The notes: generated by a model from the letters alone, not told the origin. A stretch of DNA of 64,000 nt from Arachnopeziza araneosa (GCA_003988855.1 QYAI01000002.1:86341-150340); one strand, 5' to 3'. Shown: positions 14,173 to 25,010, counted from the stretch's first letter. A program made the numbers and translations.

Positions 14173-15157
14173 ATGGACTCTGTTTCATCCAAGCACAAGC
14201 TGTTTACTCGAATGGGAGCTGGACAAATCTTCAGTTTAGCACCAGATATTGGTCCAGCGAAAGGAGCCGCCTCCAGGGTCTTCGCATCGCACGATCAGAA
14301 GCCCACTATCGATGAATTGGAAAGCTTAGTAACACCTAAATATGCTAACTCATCAAAGGTCGAGAAATGCAGAATCACACTTCAAATGTCGGGTTGGCTT
14401 ATAAGTCTCGCGACTCGCTAGTTATCACAAATCGTTCTCTTTATTAGAAAAGTTTTATGATCCTACCTCCGGCACAGCTTTTTTTAGATGGAGTTAATAT
14501 CAAAGATATTCCTGTTTCTCAGCACCGTGCTCGAATTGGTTTGGTGACACAGGATCCAGATTTGTTTTCAGGAACTGTCGCTTTCAATGTAGGACTTGGT
14601 GCAAGACCCGGACATACAACTTCTCGACAAGAGACTATTGAGGCTTGTAAGGCTGTAGGGATTCACGAATTCGTTAGTAGTTTATCAGAAGGGTATGAGA
14701 CGTAAGTCCCCTGTTCACGGATTCAGGGTTTAAACCAAGAACATTGATGGGAGGAAAATGTGCGAAGGAGCCTCGGACACTAATTGCTTGAAGGTTTCAA
14801 TTTGCTACCAATTTAATGTGCAGACAATGTGGCAATAATGGCTCTCTACTCTCTGGGGGACAGAAGCAACGAGTTGCCATTGCTCGCGCTTATATTCGAG
14901 ACCTTGAAATTCTGCTTCTTGACGAAGCAACATCTAGTCTGGACTCACACTTGGAAACTCAAATTCAACAGGCCGTCATCACGGCTTGCAAAAAGCGGAC
15001 AACAATCATCATCGCGCATCGCTTGAACAGTGCTCAAAAGGCAGATCGAATTTTTGTTTTGGATCAAGGGAGGATTGTTGAAGAAGGTAGACATGAAGAG
15101 CTGATGTTTAGAGGTGGCATCTCCGAGCAGATGATCAATGCATACAATTTTAGCTGA
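14173..15157 (+). pseudogene. ABC exporter relic (C-terminal nucleotide-binding domain only)
   Basis: This is the remnant of an ABC multidrug-type exporter. The piece at 14205-14330 matches the linker after the second membrane domain (GQIFSLAPDIG, KPTID). Then the frame shifts near 14360 to a stretch resembling the start of an NBD (YKSRDSLVI). The Walker A segment is missing, a second shift sits in the T run near 14480-14487 between FYDPTSGT and LDGVNIKDI, and the rest is intact: Q-loop region (LVTQDPDLFSG), an intron at 14702-14823 that joins GYET to CGNNG, the LSGGQKQRVA signature, Walker B (ILLLDEATSSLD) and the H-loop (IIIAHR). Membrane domains and the first NBD are absent upstream. Frameshifts, loss of Walker A and N-terminal truncation mean it cannot be a working transporter. 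It sits between the siderophore NRPS and monooxygenase genes, so it may once have belonged to the cluster. Confidence 0.85.
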
Positions 15158-16140
15158 TTTTATTTCGAAAGTACTTCATGGATATTCGCTGTTCGAGAAG
15201 TTGAAAGCCTGAAATTGTCAAGAGGTTTCATCAGCAACGAGTTTTATCTCGAAAGGATTTCGTTCTAACACACCTTTCCCGCATTTATTTACCACCAGCG
15301 TGGTCTTAATTCCCATCACCTTCTTCTCTTCTTTGCCCGAACGCAATATCAGTAAGCACCTACCCAAATGTGGCCCACAAATAGAAGTGTTCACGGGCAT
15401 TGAAAATTTAGAGGTCAATCTCTGTTTACATGCAGCTATCTAGGGAGACTACTCATCCTATCTATTACCAAGTCACTATAGATATGGCTCAAATTCCCGT
15501 TGATGAGCCTTCAACAAGTTCTAGAAGATAATTACCCAGCTGTCCTATCAATACCCACGAATCTTGGAAAGTAGCAAAATGCCCGACTGGCAGAGCTACC
15601 AGGGTACTAGTCACGTCGCATGAGAGAAGTATAGATGCTTTCATTGGTCCTCTTTTATATGCTCGTCTAGAGTCAGCAGTAAGTGACTCATTTGTCAAGC
15701 GAAAGATGGCGGTTGAGATATTGTGCAGCTGGTTAAGTATGTATAGCTGTTGATGGTGCGATGCAGGCTCTTCATTCACTAGTTCATTGCAATATAGAGA
15801 GGGATGATGATGGTAGACTGTATATCCTCATTTTCAATGTATTTCCTCCTTGAAAAAAGCTATCCGTCTTGACCACATTCGTTCCGGCAGTTCCAAGCAG
15901 ATTGTACCTCCGTGGTAGCACATCTTGGGCGGAGTATTAACCTCGCAAAGGCTCAAGTATATCCCCTGTTTTTAAACAACAACCCAGGTCATTGATTGTT
16001 CACCGTTGATCCTACGCAACACCGCTTCATGAGAAAACTCTTCCTTCTCCGAAACCAAGACGGGCCAGCACATCCAAGATGAGGCAATTTTCCATGCGCG
16101 AATTGTTCGGAGCAGATCTCTATCTGGGTAGGGCTTACAC

Positions 16141-16159
16141 TTATCTGATGATCTGATAA
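16141..16159. promoter_or_regulatory. Inverted pair of SreA-type GATA sites
   Basis: TTATCTGAT at 16141-16149 is ATCAGATAA on the minus strand. One base later, ATCTGATAA at 16151-16159 lies on the plus strand. Both match the extended ATCWGATAA element, giving a near-palindromic double site. It lies about 1.26 kb upstream of the sidA-like start codon and 1 kb past the ABC relic. An iron-responsive GATA repressor could bind here. Function is inferred. Confidence 0.6.
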
Positions 16160-16272
16160 TCAAATACCTGGTCAGACCTCCGCTCTCCTGCGTGTTTCAA
16201 CGCTTAGCCGGAGCACAGAAGTGACCGAAATCGGCCCTCGATGGAAGTTGCCTGTTCGGGAGAGCAACACGG

Positions 16273-16281
16273 ATCAGATAA
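16273..16281 (+). promoter_or_regulatory. Third SreA-type GATA site (ATCAGATAA)
   Basis: An exact ATCWGATAA match on the plus strand lies 113 bp downstream of the inverted pair and 1.14 kb before the sidA-like ATG. Clustering of three such 9-mers within 141 bp is unlikely by chance and fits iron repression of the siderophore gene. Confidence 0.5.
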
Positions 16282-17420
16282 AAAGTCTTGGCGAGAAGAA
16301 GGAGGGAAGCGAGGGGAACGTCATCCCATTCTTTTGTATCCTCCGCGCAACCACCAACACCACCCACACTTCTCCAAGACGCTAAGACGACGGCAAACCG
16401 CTGAGAAGTCACCCTTGTGCGTCGGCTTGACCAGCATATCAAGGTGGATGTTGCAGGGGTTACCTACGACCGATGGTGTCATGACGGAAAAGACAACATG
16501 GAGGTCGACGGCGGGCAGGTTTGAGGTGTGGGATAAGGAAATCAAGAACAACATCAATCAAAGAATGCGATCGCAAACAACTCTTTCTCGCTTCACTACT
16601 CCCAAAATGATCTCAAGACGTCTCCTCCGAGTCTCCCGTTGAAGCAATCTCCATCTGCGCTGATGGCAGGGAACACGACCAAACAGCTTGTGTCTGCAGG
16701 TCCCATTTTCCCTTCGCTGCGGGTTGCGCCGGGGTTTCTCTCCTACAGGAAAAAAAAGTTTCTGGGCCCGACCAGCGAGCGAATATCGTATATGACCCCG
16801 TAAGACGCCAATCATCATATACTGGATCGCCGATTTTTCAATATAACTCGAATCATATTTTACATTTGCGACCAGGGCCCAATAGACTTTTTGAGTTCCC
16901 TCCCCACCGTTGCTTGATACCTTTTGTCGCCAATCGCTCCTTCTCAGAGACTCGCCACCGCAGATACGCCAACATCATATCGACAGTTGTTCTGTTTCCC
17001 TGGTTCGGTTTGACCCAATTAACCGATCCAGAAATAATCTTAGATTGAGATCAGTTTGATGATCAGTCTACGAACAAACCCCAAATACTTTGTCAACTTA
17101 TACTACGTTTAACCGCTTGTCACCATATTCAGCGTCGATAGGTTTGTGTAAGAGAGATCATTTCTCATCTGATTACCACGCCTACCATATCACGTTCTAC
17201 TCTCTGTTGGTAGTATACATGTGTACAGTTTCCTCCAGAAGGTTACACTTCGACACCTCATTTTGTGTTGGAAGACGTCACTAAGCAACGTTGCGCCAAC
17301 TATTTCGTACAAGGTGACTGTGAATCAAGTTGTACGACCGTGGTCTGGAAATTAGAACTTAACCTCACTGTCATTTCTCACATTATAATCAAGTTGTACT
17401 TGTTACATTGAGCACCAACT

Positions 17421-19043
17421 ATGGCGCCTTCAGCAGTCACCTCGGAGAACGCTATCAGGAATGACCAAGAAATGAAAGGAACATCGTCTATCCACGGAAA
17501 ACCGAACACTCTGCATCTCCATGAGCACCTTACAGATGACCAGACCAATAGATATGGTAACGGGCATGTCACCTTACTAAATTCGTCACCTAATGAGCTC
17601 TACGACCTTCTTTGCGTTGGTTTCGGGCCTGCTTCTCTAGCAATCGCAATTGCCCTTCATGATGTCAATATATCCTCACCTGTGCCTAAAGTTATCTTTC
17701 TTGAAAAACAGGAGAGTTTTGCCTGGCACGCGGGTATGCAACTGCCTGGAGCACACATGCAGATTTCGTTCCTCAAAGATCTTGCGACACCTCGAAATCC
17801 AAGATCACAATTTACTTTCATCAACTACCTTTTTGCCAAAGGGAGATTGAATCAATTCATTAACCTGAGCACCTTTCTACCGACTAGATTGGAATACGAG
17901 GATTACCTGCGGTGGTGCGCAAGTCATTTCGAAGGTGAAGGAAACGTTGCATATGGGATGGAGGTAGAAGTTGTACGGGCTGGATCAAAGGATGAGAGTG
18001 GCAAAGTTACGAGCTGGGAAGTTATTGCAAGAGGTCAAAATGGACAGGTTATAAGTCGGAGAGCGAGGCATGTGGTGATTGCTGTGGGCGGAAGACCGGT
18101 CATCCCTACGAACCTACAAGGATTGAAGAATGTTGCTCACTCCTCACAATTTGCCAGCACCATTGACAAGATACAAAAGAACGAAGCTGAGAGAAAACCT
18201 AAATTTGCAGTCATTGGATCCGGCCAAAGTGCAGCTGAGATCTTCAATGATCTCTGGTCGAGATTTCCAGAGTCAGAAATCAGGCTCATTATCAGAGGTG
18301 CCAGTTTGAGACCTAGTGACGATAGTCCTTTGTAAGTTATCCTTCACTAAATCAAAACATTATAATATGAACTAACGTTTCCAGTGTCAACGAAATTTTC
18401 GACCCGGACCGTGTTGACGGTATCTACAACCAAGACCCATCCGAGCGCGCTACTGCACTTACCCTAGATCGTGGCACTAACTACGGCGTCGTGCGGCTCT
18501 CTCTCCTCAATCACCTATACGAAAAGCTGTATATGCAACAGGTGCAGGACTCAGATAGTTCCCAGCATACTGCTCGCATCATCCCTAATCGCGCAGTGCT
18601 TTCAGCCGTTCAGACGAAAGAATTGAGGATCCTGCTGAGATTAGGAGAGTCAGACGAGAAAAAGAGAAAATCGAATGAGTTGGAGGAATGGGAGACGGAT
18701 TATGTGTTCACAGCTACAGGATATGTACGAAATGCACATGAAAGTCTGTTGAGTGAGGTGAGGGATCTGCTGCCAAAGGAAAATCAAAAGGAAGGCAAGT
18801 TTCCTGTAGGGAGGAATTATCGTGTGCTGTATGATGAAGAGAAGGTTGATCGCAGCTCGGGCATCTGGTTACAAGGGTGTAATGAAAGGACGCATGGGGT
18901 AAGTTCTTCCTTTCTTGGGTTTATGAATTGGAAATAGCTAACAAAGACAGCTGAGTGACACCTTGCTTTCTATTCTGGCGGTGAGAGGGGGGGAGTTAGT
19001 AGAGAGCATGTTTGGCGATGTTAGAAGGCAGAGTAGAGTTTAG
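17421..19043 (+). CDS. sidA: L-ornithine N5-monooxygenase (SidA-type)
   Basis: This FAD- and NADPH-dependent enzyme hydroxylates the side-chain nitrogen of L-ornithine, the first committed step of hydroxamate siderophore synthesis. Three exons (17421-18331, 18385-18898, 18951-19043) with introns of 53 and 52 bp, both GTAAGT...AG with CTAAC branch points, give 505 residues, the usual family length. Visible features are the FAD-binding GFGPASL at residues 67-73, the substrate-binding region with MQISFLKDLATPRNP, the NADPH-binding VIGSGQSAAE near residue 266, and the conserved TATGY near residue 413. The C-terminus (LSDTLLSILAVRGGELVESMF) is complete. It neighbours the ferrichrome-type NRPS, and upstream GATA motifs suggest iron repression. 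No frame damage is seen, so it should be functional. Confidence 0.95.
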
Positions 19044-19884
19044 ATCAGTGGTCTCCTCTTGTGACTGGAGTGGCAATAAGAGATAACGATGCCATAGATT
19101 TTATGAACAAAAGCGGCGTTGGGTGTTTGTAATGCTACGGAAACTCATTGAATTCACATTTTACAGGAATTTTTTATATTCCGTGTGAAATAACATGTTT
19201 TGATGGGATTCTTCTTCTCGAATTAGGTGACAATCAATCAGGTGTATTTGCTTGGCTCGGTCTGTAATTAGAGATTTTCATTAGATTTCTATTCCGAGTG
19301 ATGAAACTTCAGTTTGCTTCATTCATTAGTTTTGATCTATTGTTTTCGATTTATACATAACGAAGCTCGGTCCACTCATCTCAATACGTGAAATGATCAG
19401 GTTCGGCCAAAAATGAAATCGTTTAATCTCACGATAGTTTGTTTATTTCGACAGAACCAATGCACCAACAGCACACTGCCCATATCGCCACTTGGTCCAC
19501 TATTTACTCTATCATAATGAATCCGAAATGGCCACCTATTCGTACATATTCAACGTTGAAAGAGTCAGTGTATTGATATATATCGTCCAATTCGACATCT
19601 GGTTCTTTACAGTCATCTGGACATTGGTGCTGACTTATTGCAAGGTTATATTTTTCTCAGATGACCCAATATTTAAGACTCAGATTATACACAACATCAT
19701 AAAGTATCTAGAATGACTGAACCCAGGTCAATATCTATTCTCTATATAAACCCAAGATATTAATCTCTGGAAGGAAATAATCCGACTTGTCCAGCGACAT
19801 CGCTACATCATCAGAACAAAAAACCCATATTGGAGAACGTCACGTCGACCACCAATCTCGACACTCACGCGCAAAACAAAGTCA
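19044..19884. other. Intergenic, AT-rich
   Basis: This stretch of about 840 bp holds the 3' end of the monooxygenase transcript and probably the promoter of the next small gene. It is AT-rich. No gene, RNA or repeat was recognised in it. Confidence 0.5.
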
Positions 19885-20295
19885 ATGGCGGACATTGAAA
19901 ATCTCCGCATGCTCCAAGAGCAAAGAACCCTGTGGGCCAACAAACTCAAACTCATAAACGCGGCCCGCAATGATCTCAACGCATACACCGTGACCCTGCG
20001 AGGTCTGGAGGTGCTTCTGGGTGCACGAACCCAGCTCTTCGACATCATCATCCACGCATTAGAACAGGTACGTCGCTTTTCTACTGCAATAGATATTGTA
20101 GTCGGTAGTGTGCAACGATTCCAGGATCTGAACGCGGATAACTCGGCCGTGGCTTGTCTTTTGAGGATGAGTCTCACTGTGGATGGGATGAGGGATCTGC
20201 TTCGGGTCCAGACACAGTTATTGACGACGGCTGAGTCGGATGGGTTTGCGAGGAGGCTGGTGCAGATGAAGGCTTACATTGAGGAGGGCATATGA
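19885..20295 (+). CDS. Small helical protein of unknown function (136 aa)
   Basis: I do not recognise this protein. It starts at an ATG in a fair context (GTCAATGGCG) and has 136 residues without an intron. The composition is strongly helical with heptad-like leucine/isoleucine spacing (LRGLEVLL, LFDIIIHALEQV, MRDLLRVQTQLL). There is no signal peptide, membrane segment or cysteine pattern. A frame of 124 codons on the opposite strand (19803-20177) is arginine/serine-rich and looks like a shadow. It could be a real small cytosolic helical-bundle protein. It lies 840 bp past the siderophore monooxygenase, but nothing ties it to that pathway. Confidence 0.5.
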   Translation: MADIENLRMLQEQRTLWANKLKLINAARNDLNAYTVTLRGLEVLLGARTQLFDIIIHALEQVRRFSTAIDIVVGSVQRFQDLNADNSAVACLLRMSLTVDGMRDLLRVQTQLLTTAESDGFARRLVQMKAYIEEGI

Positions 20296-20857
20296 GAGGG
20301 CGTGTTTGAGAGAAATGGGAGAACTGGTCTAGAGTAGTTGAGAAGAGTGGAGTAAGTTTGGATTGATTTTGACTTTGCCTTGAGAAACCGACGTACTGTT
20401 TCTGTTCCCAAAACTTCCCATTCTCAATTGGATACAAAACTTTAATGAGGAGTCGAATTCACAATCTTTCTTACAAAAAGTCGGAGAAACACTCTTCTAT
20501 GGTTCACTAACTGCGCTTGCATGTATAACTGCTACGAAGCTAGCAAGATAAGGCAAAACACAGGCCTCACACAAAGTCGTACACCCCATATTCTATACTA
20601 CTAGAGCAGGGTTCACAATAACGATGATACTTTGAACCGTCTGTCCCGCAGAAGACGATGGCCACACCTTCCTCACGCACAGTAGAGTCAGGAAGATGAC
20701 ATATTGACATGCATTCAGTTATACAAGGACAAGAAAATGCTATGATAAAGCATGGGTTGAACCAACAGAAGAGATGCCGTTCTGTTCAACCTTGAACACA
20801 GTCTCATTTTTACCACCATCCTAACCTCTTCCTCCGTCCTATCCTTACCCCATCAAC
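20296..20857. other. Intergenic between two small genes
   Basis: About 560 bp without a supported gene. It includes a pyrimidine-rich leader (ACCTCTTCCTCCGTCCTATC) just before the next ATG, typical of fungal core promoters. Confidence 0.45.
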
Positions 20858-21130
20858 ATGCCGCCACCACCACCACCATCTCAGCACCCATCCACGGCCT
20901 CGAACCCCTCTCCGGCCATTCAAACCTTCCTTCGGAACGAAAGCAGAACCATATCCCACAACCTCAACTCGCTGATCTTTAACTGGCAGCTGATCAAGAC
21001 ATGGAGCGATGAGGATATGCAGATGGGTGGGACGGTTAGGGATGCGTTGCGAAACGTGCGCGAGATTGAGGATAAATTGGAAGAGTTGGAGGGGCTGAGA
21101 GGGGGGGTGGGAAGGGTTGAGGAGAGGTAG
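20858..21130 (+). CDS. Small proline-start, coiled-coil protein of unknown function (90 aa)
   Basis: I do not recognise this 90-residue protein. It begins with a run of six prolines (MPPPPPP), followed by a Ser/Pro-rich linker and a helical region from about residue 25 to the end, with heptad-like VREIEDKLEELEGL. The CT-rich sequence and the CAACATG context before the ATG favour a real start. It ends in a glycine/arginine-rich tail. A minus-strand frame of similar length overlaps (20920-21183), so the strand is not certain. It might belong with the neighbouring helical protein as lineage-specific genes. Confidence 0.4.
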   Translation: MPPPPPPSQHPSTASNPSPAIQTFLRNESRTISHNLNSLIFNWQLIKTWSDEDMQMGGTVRDALRNVREIEDKLEELEGLRGGVGRVEER

Positions 21131-21366
21131 AGGGCGTTAAGAGGGAAGATGGGGTAGGAAGAAGAGTTGCGAGGGAGGACCAAGAAATATCTTAGTGTCG
21201 ATATCTTCGTGAAGAAAATAAATCACAGTAAGAAAAAAGAGACCGCTTGATGAGTTTTATATATGCCACGAAATTTTATATCTTTAAGTGCTACTCTTAA
21301 GAGCTACAAGATCATTCAAAATTTCATAGCCATGCTTCCCAATCCTCACTTCAAAACTGTTCCCTC

Positions 21367-22772
21367 TCACAATCCAGTCGATCCTGTGGCAATCAGGTCC
21401 AGCCAGGCCGCCAACCTATACCCCGCCTTGGCAACTTGCTCTTCAATAACAGGAATTGCAGTGGTGTAATAGGCGCCACTAAGTTCAGCATTTTCATAAT
21501 AACTGGCTCCCTTTGGAATCACTGTCGTGCAGACGTATGCATTGCTATCTGTTGCCCAAATCATACTGGACGCTACAGGATCCGAGATTTTCATCCCAGT
21601 CAGCCAACCAGAGGCTGAAGACTTGTAGACGCCGGTTTTGATTCCGGTAGTAAGATTTGCGGCCCCTATATCCAGATATCTTCTGTCAGCCTACTCTACT
21701 TCTACGTTTGAAGGGCAGGGCTGAATTTGAGAGGTTGCAAGACATTCATAAACTTCATAGTAGCTCGAAAAGGCTACCTTAAAATGAAATTATCGTCTCC
21801 GGGAGGCGAACTTACAGGTTTTAGCATCTGCGAGAGAGTATCCGCCAACGTGTTTTTCGGGCATTTCGGTGTCCCACTACGCCATTGTTAATAAGTGCTC
21901 ACGAATAGAGGAAGAAGACTGACGATATGATGGAGGTTCGTGGACGACCCACTGAATGTTACATCGATATCGTTTCCACCAACATCAAGATTCTCATCAT
22001 GAAGGGGCTGGTGCATGTCGCCGACAAACTGATTCAGAGAATGAGCTCCATTGATCTAGGAATAGGGTCTTCTCGACCATGATGGCAGAGCCAAACAAAA
22101 AATAATCTTCTTGAATGTTCTTGTCCATGCTCCTTCGCATCTGAAAAATTTCGATGTACAAACTTCACTTACGTGGACAACCATCTATTGAGGTTAGTTG
22201 GAGCCTGTTTGTGAGTAGAGTCATGTTTACCTTAGCAGCGAGATCGAGGTTTGCACTACTTGTTTTGCTGCTACGAAGCATATTGGTCTAGGCCAGTCAC
22301 AAACAGCTTTTTGAGAGTTCTGGTTAATACGAACGTAGTTCAACATTGCAGAAACAGAGCATCCTGCCGATCCGCAATCACGAGAATATTCAACCCCGCA
22401 GGACGAAGGCGGGCTATCCATGGCATCAATGAAGTGATAGTCGTAGGAATAAGCCCCTGCGGTTGTATATCGGTATGTATCGGCCTTGATAGAGTCAACA
22501 TGAAGCGTTGAGAGAGAAGATGTGGAATACTGACCCAAGTCGCAACATTGGCTAAATAATCCGTGCTTGTATCTCCCAAGATCTTTTGGAAGAAAGTCTT
22601 TGTAGTACTTGAGACTTCTCGGATTAGAATCAGAAGGCTGACGTAGGAGCAAAGATATACCAAAGTTGGTAGCAACATAGGCAATAGTTTGATGTCCAAG
22701 ATCTCCCCATGCGGCTGAAAGCGGCGCCTGGCTCGCGAGAAGGAGAATAGAAGCAGAGGCAGAGAACTTCAT
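21367..22772 (-). CDS. S1/P1-type single-strand nuclease, secreted; one-base frame problem
   Basis: This is a zinc-dependent extracellular nuclease that cuts single-stranded DNA and RNA and removes 3'-phosphates. A signal peptide (residues 1-21, ending PLSAA) places the mature N-terminal Trp as a zinc ligand. Other expected ligands are visible: DLGHQT, ATW+ADT across an intron, YHFIDA, MVVH, FVGDMHQP, LHH+IWDT. The DCGSAGCS loop and a C-terminal AGYRLAAWLDL are conserved. Eight exons are needed, including pieces of only 25 (22231-22255) and 12 nt (22173-22184), with introns at about 22256-22304, 22185-22230, 22029-22172, 21877-21923 and 21666-21815. At the intron 22256-22304 the frame fails by one base. 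The run of five T at 22308-22312 (A on the coding strand) being one too long would explain it. This is either a sequencing error or early loss of function. Confidence 0.8.
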
Positions 22773-24050
22773 CTTTATGTGTCTTCAGTCTTGTATTGAT
22801 TCAAGTGGGAAGGGATGATTGTAAACCGTATTGAATTTAATGAGGAGCAAATTATTTTTACTTCGTAGGAGAGATGACCATAATTTATAGAAATATTGCT
22901 GCTCGCTGAGCAATGCCTGCTAGAACTGATAGGCATGCCGATAATTGAAGCTGTACACATGGGAATATGCCGCAAAAAGAAGGTGTTGTCTCGAACCCAA
23001 GTACTGATCAACAGAGAGCCTGATTTTCCTTCCAATAACGAGCCGAAAGAGTCTGTACAGACCGTCATCGAAGCTGGACGAGGTTGTCAATCTCCCCGCT
23101 AAGGAAAGCTTGTTTATCCAGGCTAAGGGAGCAATTAGCACCTTCCCAATTGAATCAACTACTCCTAGGGCTACTCCCCACAGAGGGCTGTAGGAGCGCC
23201 GATGTCTTCAGGAACCCAGGTGTGATTGGATAGGGAGATGTAGCGGCAGCGGACCTCGCCTGATGCCCTGGAATGCCGAAGATGATTGTGAGCCAATGCA
23301 GGCGATCAGTGATAAGCAAAGTGCCAAGGTTCTGCCTTTTGCCCTATACCCGCATACTACCCGGGAGGTAGAACCACACGACTCTTGTGAAGAGAGGGCG
23401 TGGATCTTATGAAGCAGACAAGCCATTCTTTTCGACCTTCTAGAAGAGGCACAGAACATCCGAAACGCGTGTGTCGCGGGATAACTGCCTGCCCATGTGT
23501 CAATATATTGGATTATGATTGATCATTGCTTGAGATGTTCTCTCCGAGGCTTGAACTTGTGTGAAGCTATTCATGTCAGCTAAAGAAGCTGTGACACCTC
23601 GAAGAGCGCGAAGGATCAGGCGCATTTGCAACCAGCCAACCATGCGTAGAACGAAGAGGGAATCTAGTCTGGGGTATTTAACTACTTCGACTTAGTTTCG
23701 TGGACAGAAGATGAAGGAAGATGGATTGTTTGACGCACGAACCCAGAAGCCAGTCAATAAACGTGAGATCCATACGAAGTCAATGCCAAAAACGGTGGTG
23801 TGGCTTTCTTTCAATAGTAAATCGTATGATCAAAGAGGAATTCAGTTGAAGATGGATCATATGTAGAGAGAATAAATTCAGAGGATGAAGTGGAGAATCT
23901 TGGTTTCTTGCCTGAGCCATGCCACCCCGTGATTGCCTAGAATGGTTACTTCCTGTCTCACAAGATCCCCTCTTCACGTTTATCGACGTGCAAACAAAAA
24001 TCCTCTCTTCTCTCCTCTTTCTTTTTCATCCAAACAAATCAAATACCAAG
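22773..24050. other. Intergenic between nuclease and 2EXR gene
   Basis: About 1.3 kb between divergent genes, so it should contain both promoters. Short overlapping frames on both strands show no family features. The last 50 bp are a CT-rich leader (TCCTCTCTTCTCTCCTC) running into the 2EXR start codon. Confidence 0.5.
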
Positions 24051-25010
24051 ATGTCCAGGTTGTTTGTAACGTATTCAAACATGCCTAAGGATACCCGCTC
24101 AATCGTTTCTAGATTCACCTGTTTCCAAAACCTTCCTACCGAGATCCGGCTCGGTATATGGGAGTATGCCTCGCTCCAAAACCGCAATTTGGATATCTGG
24201 AACACTCGGCGCACAGTGACCCTTGGTGGGGCGATTGAAGACGAATTGATTTCCTCGCGTTTTACTACCTGTACTCCGCCTCCGGCTATCCTTCACACCT
24301 GTAGGGAGTCCCGCGGAATCGGCTTGAGGTATTATGAATTGGCATTTGGACAAACGCGACACACCAGCAGGGGAATCACTTCCTCGGCTCAGCCAACGAT
24401 TTACGTCAATTTCGAGCTTGATACGATCTGCCCTATCGATGTTTGGGGAAACGAGACAGAATGGGCTATAGAAATGGAGAAAAACCCAGGCATCAAGACT
24501 TGCGCGATAAATAGCTACAAATTCCCTGATCATGGGAGATATCATGCGCACCTGCTTGGCGCTCTACGTCGTAAGGATGTTATCATGTATCATTGCAATC
24601 CTTTGTGCAAGGAAGATATCCTCCTTGGCAGAAATCTCGCTCTTGGATTTGAAGATTTCAAACCTGGGAATCCTTTGAGGCGATCAGGTGTCGCAAGTGC
24701 CTCTGAGCTCGCAGAGATACACATACGCCAGTCCATCGAGCATCTGCTCGATTATTTCGAAAGCACGGAGATCCATGAAGTATTGAAGGATTTGCATGAA
24801 ACTGGAGAAGCCATTGATCCTACTGGGCAAGTTGGGCTTCCAGATCACCAGGTCATTACACATAGGACAGCAATCCTGCGAGACCAGCGCCCTACCATAC
24901 ACGTCAAAGATATAACAGTCAATGGTCGATCCACATACGAAACTCCAGGTTTTGGAGTCCACTACTTGAAATCGGTTCGAAGACCTGAGAGAAATCTAGC
25001 TTCAGCATAG
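24051..25010 (+). CDS. 2EXR domain protein (fungal, F-box-like)
   Basis: This 319-residue single-exon protein belongs to the large fungal 2EXR family, whose role is unknown. The first motif, FQNLPTEIRLGIWEYA, lies near residues 25-40. The second, PPAILHTCRESRGIGLRYYELAF, lies near 81-103, and the region TIYVNFELDTICPI follows. These are the family's hallmark blocks. I chose the ATG at 24051 (context CCAAGATGT, preceded by a CT-rich leader) over the in-frame ATG at 23919, whose extra 44 residues look like translated leader. Such genes occur in multi-copy, rapidly evolving families in plant-associated ascomycetes. Nothing in the neighbourhood indicates a pathway. Confidence 0.85.
   Translation: MSRLFVTYSNMPKDTRSIVSRFTCFQNLPTEIRLGIWEYASLQNRNLDIWNTRRTVTLGGAIEDELISSRFTTCTPPPAILHTCRESRGIGLRYYELAFGQTRHTSRGITSSAQPTIYVNFELDTICPIDVWGNETEWAIEMEKNPGIKTCAINSYKFPDHGRYHAHLLGALRRKDVIMYHCNPLCKEDILLGRNLALGFEDFKPGNPLRRSGVASASELAEIHIRQSIEHLLDYFESTEIHEVLKDLHETGEAIDPTGQVGLPDHQVITHRTAILRDQRPTIHVKDITVNGRSTYETPGFGVHYLKSVRRPERNLASA

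Larger units (their letters stand above)
15158..17420. other. Intergenic region upstream of the monooxygenase gene
   Basis: These 2.3 kb show no convincing gene. Open frames here on both strands are short, without family features and overlap one another. The region carries three exact ATCWGATAA elements (16141-16281) and probably the promoter and a long 5' leader of the sidA-like gene. Confidence 0.6.

Noticed and set aside
16241..16642. Plus-strand 133-codon frame upstream of sidA
   Set aside because: Overlaps equally long frames on the other strand, is Arg/Thr-rich and covers regulatory DNA; treated as chance.
23919..24050. Upstream ATG for the 2EXR gene
   Set aside because: The added residues derive from a CT-rich leader-like stretch; the ATG at 24051 has a better context.
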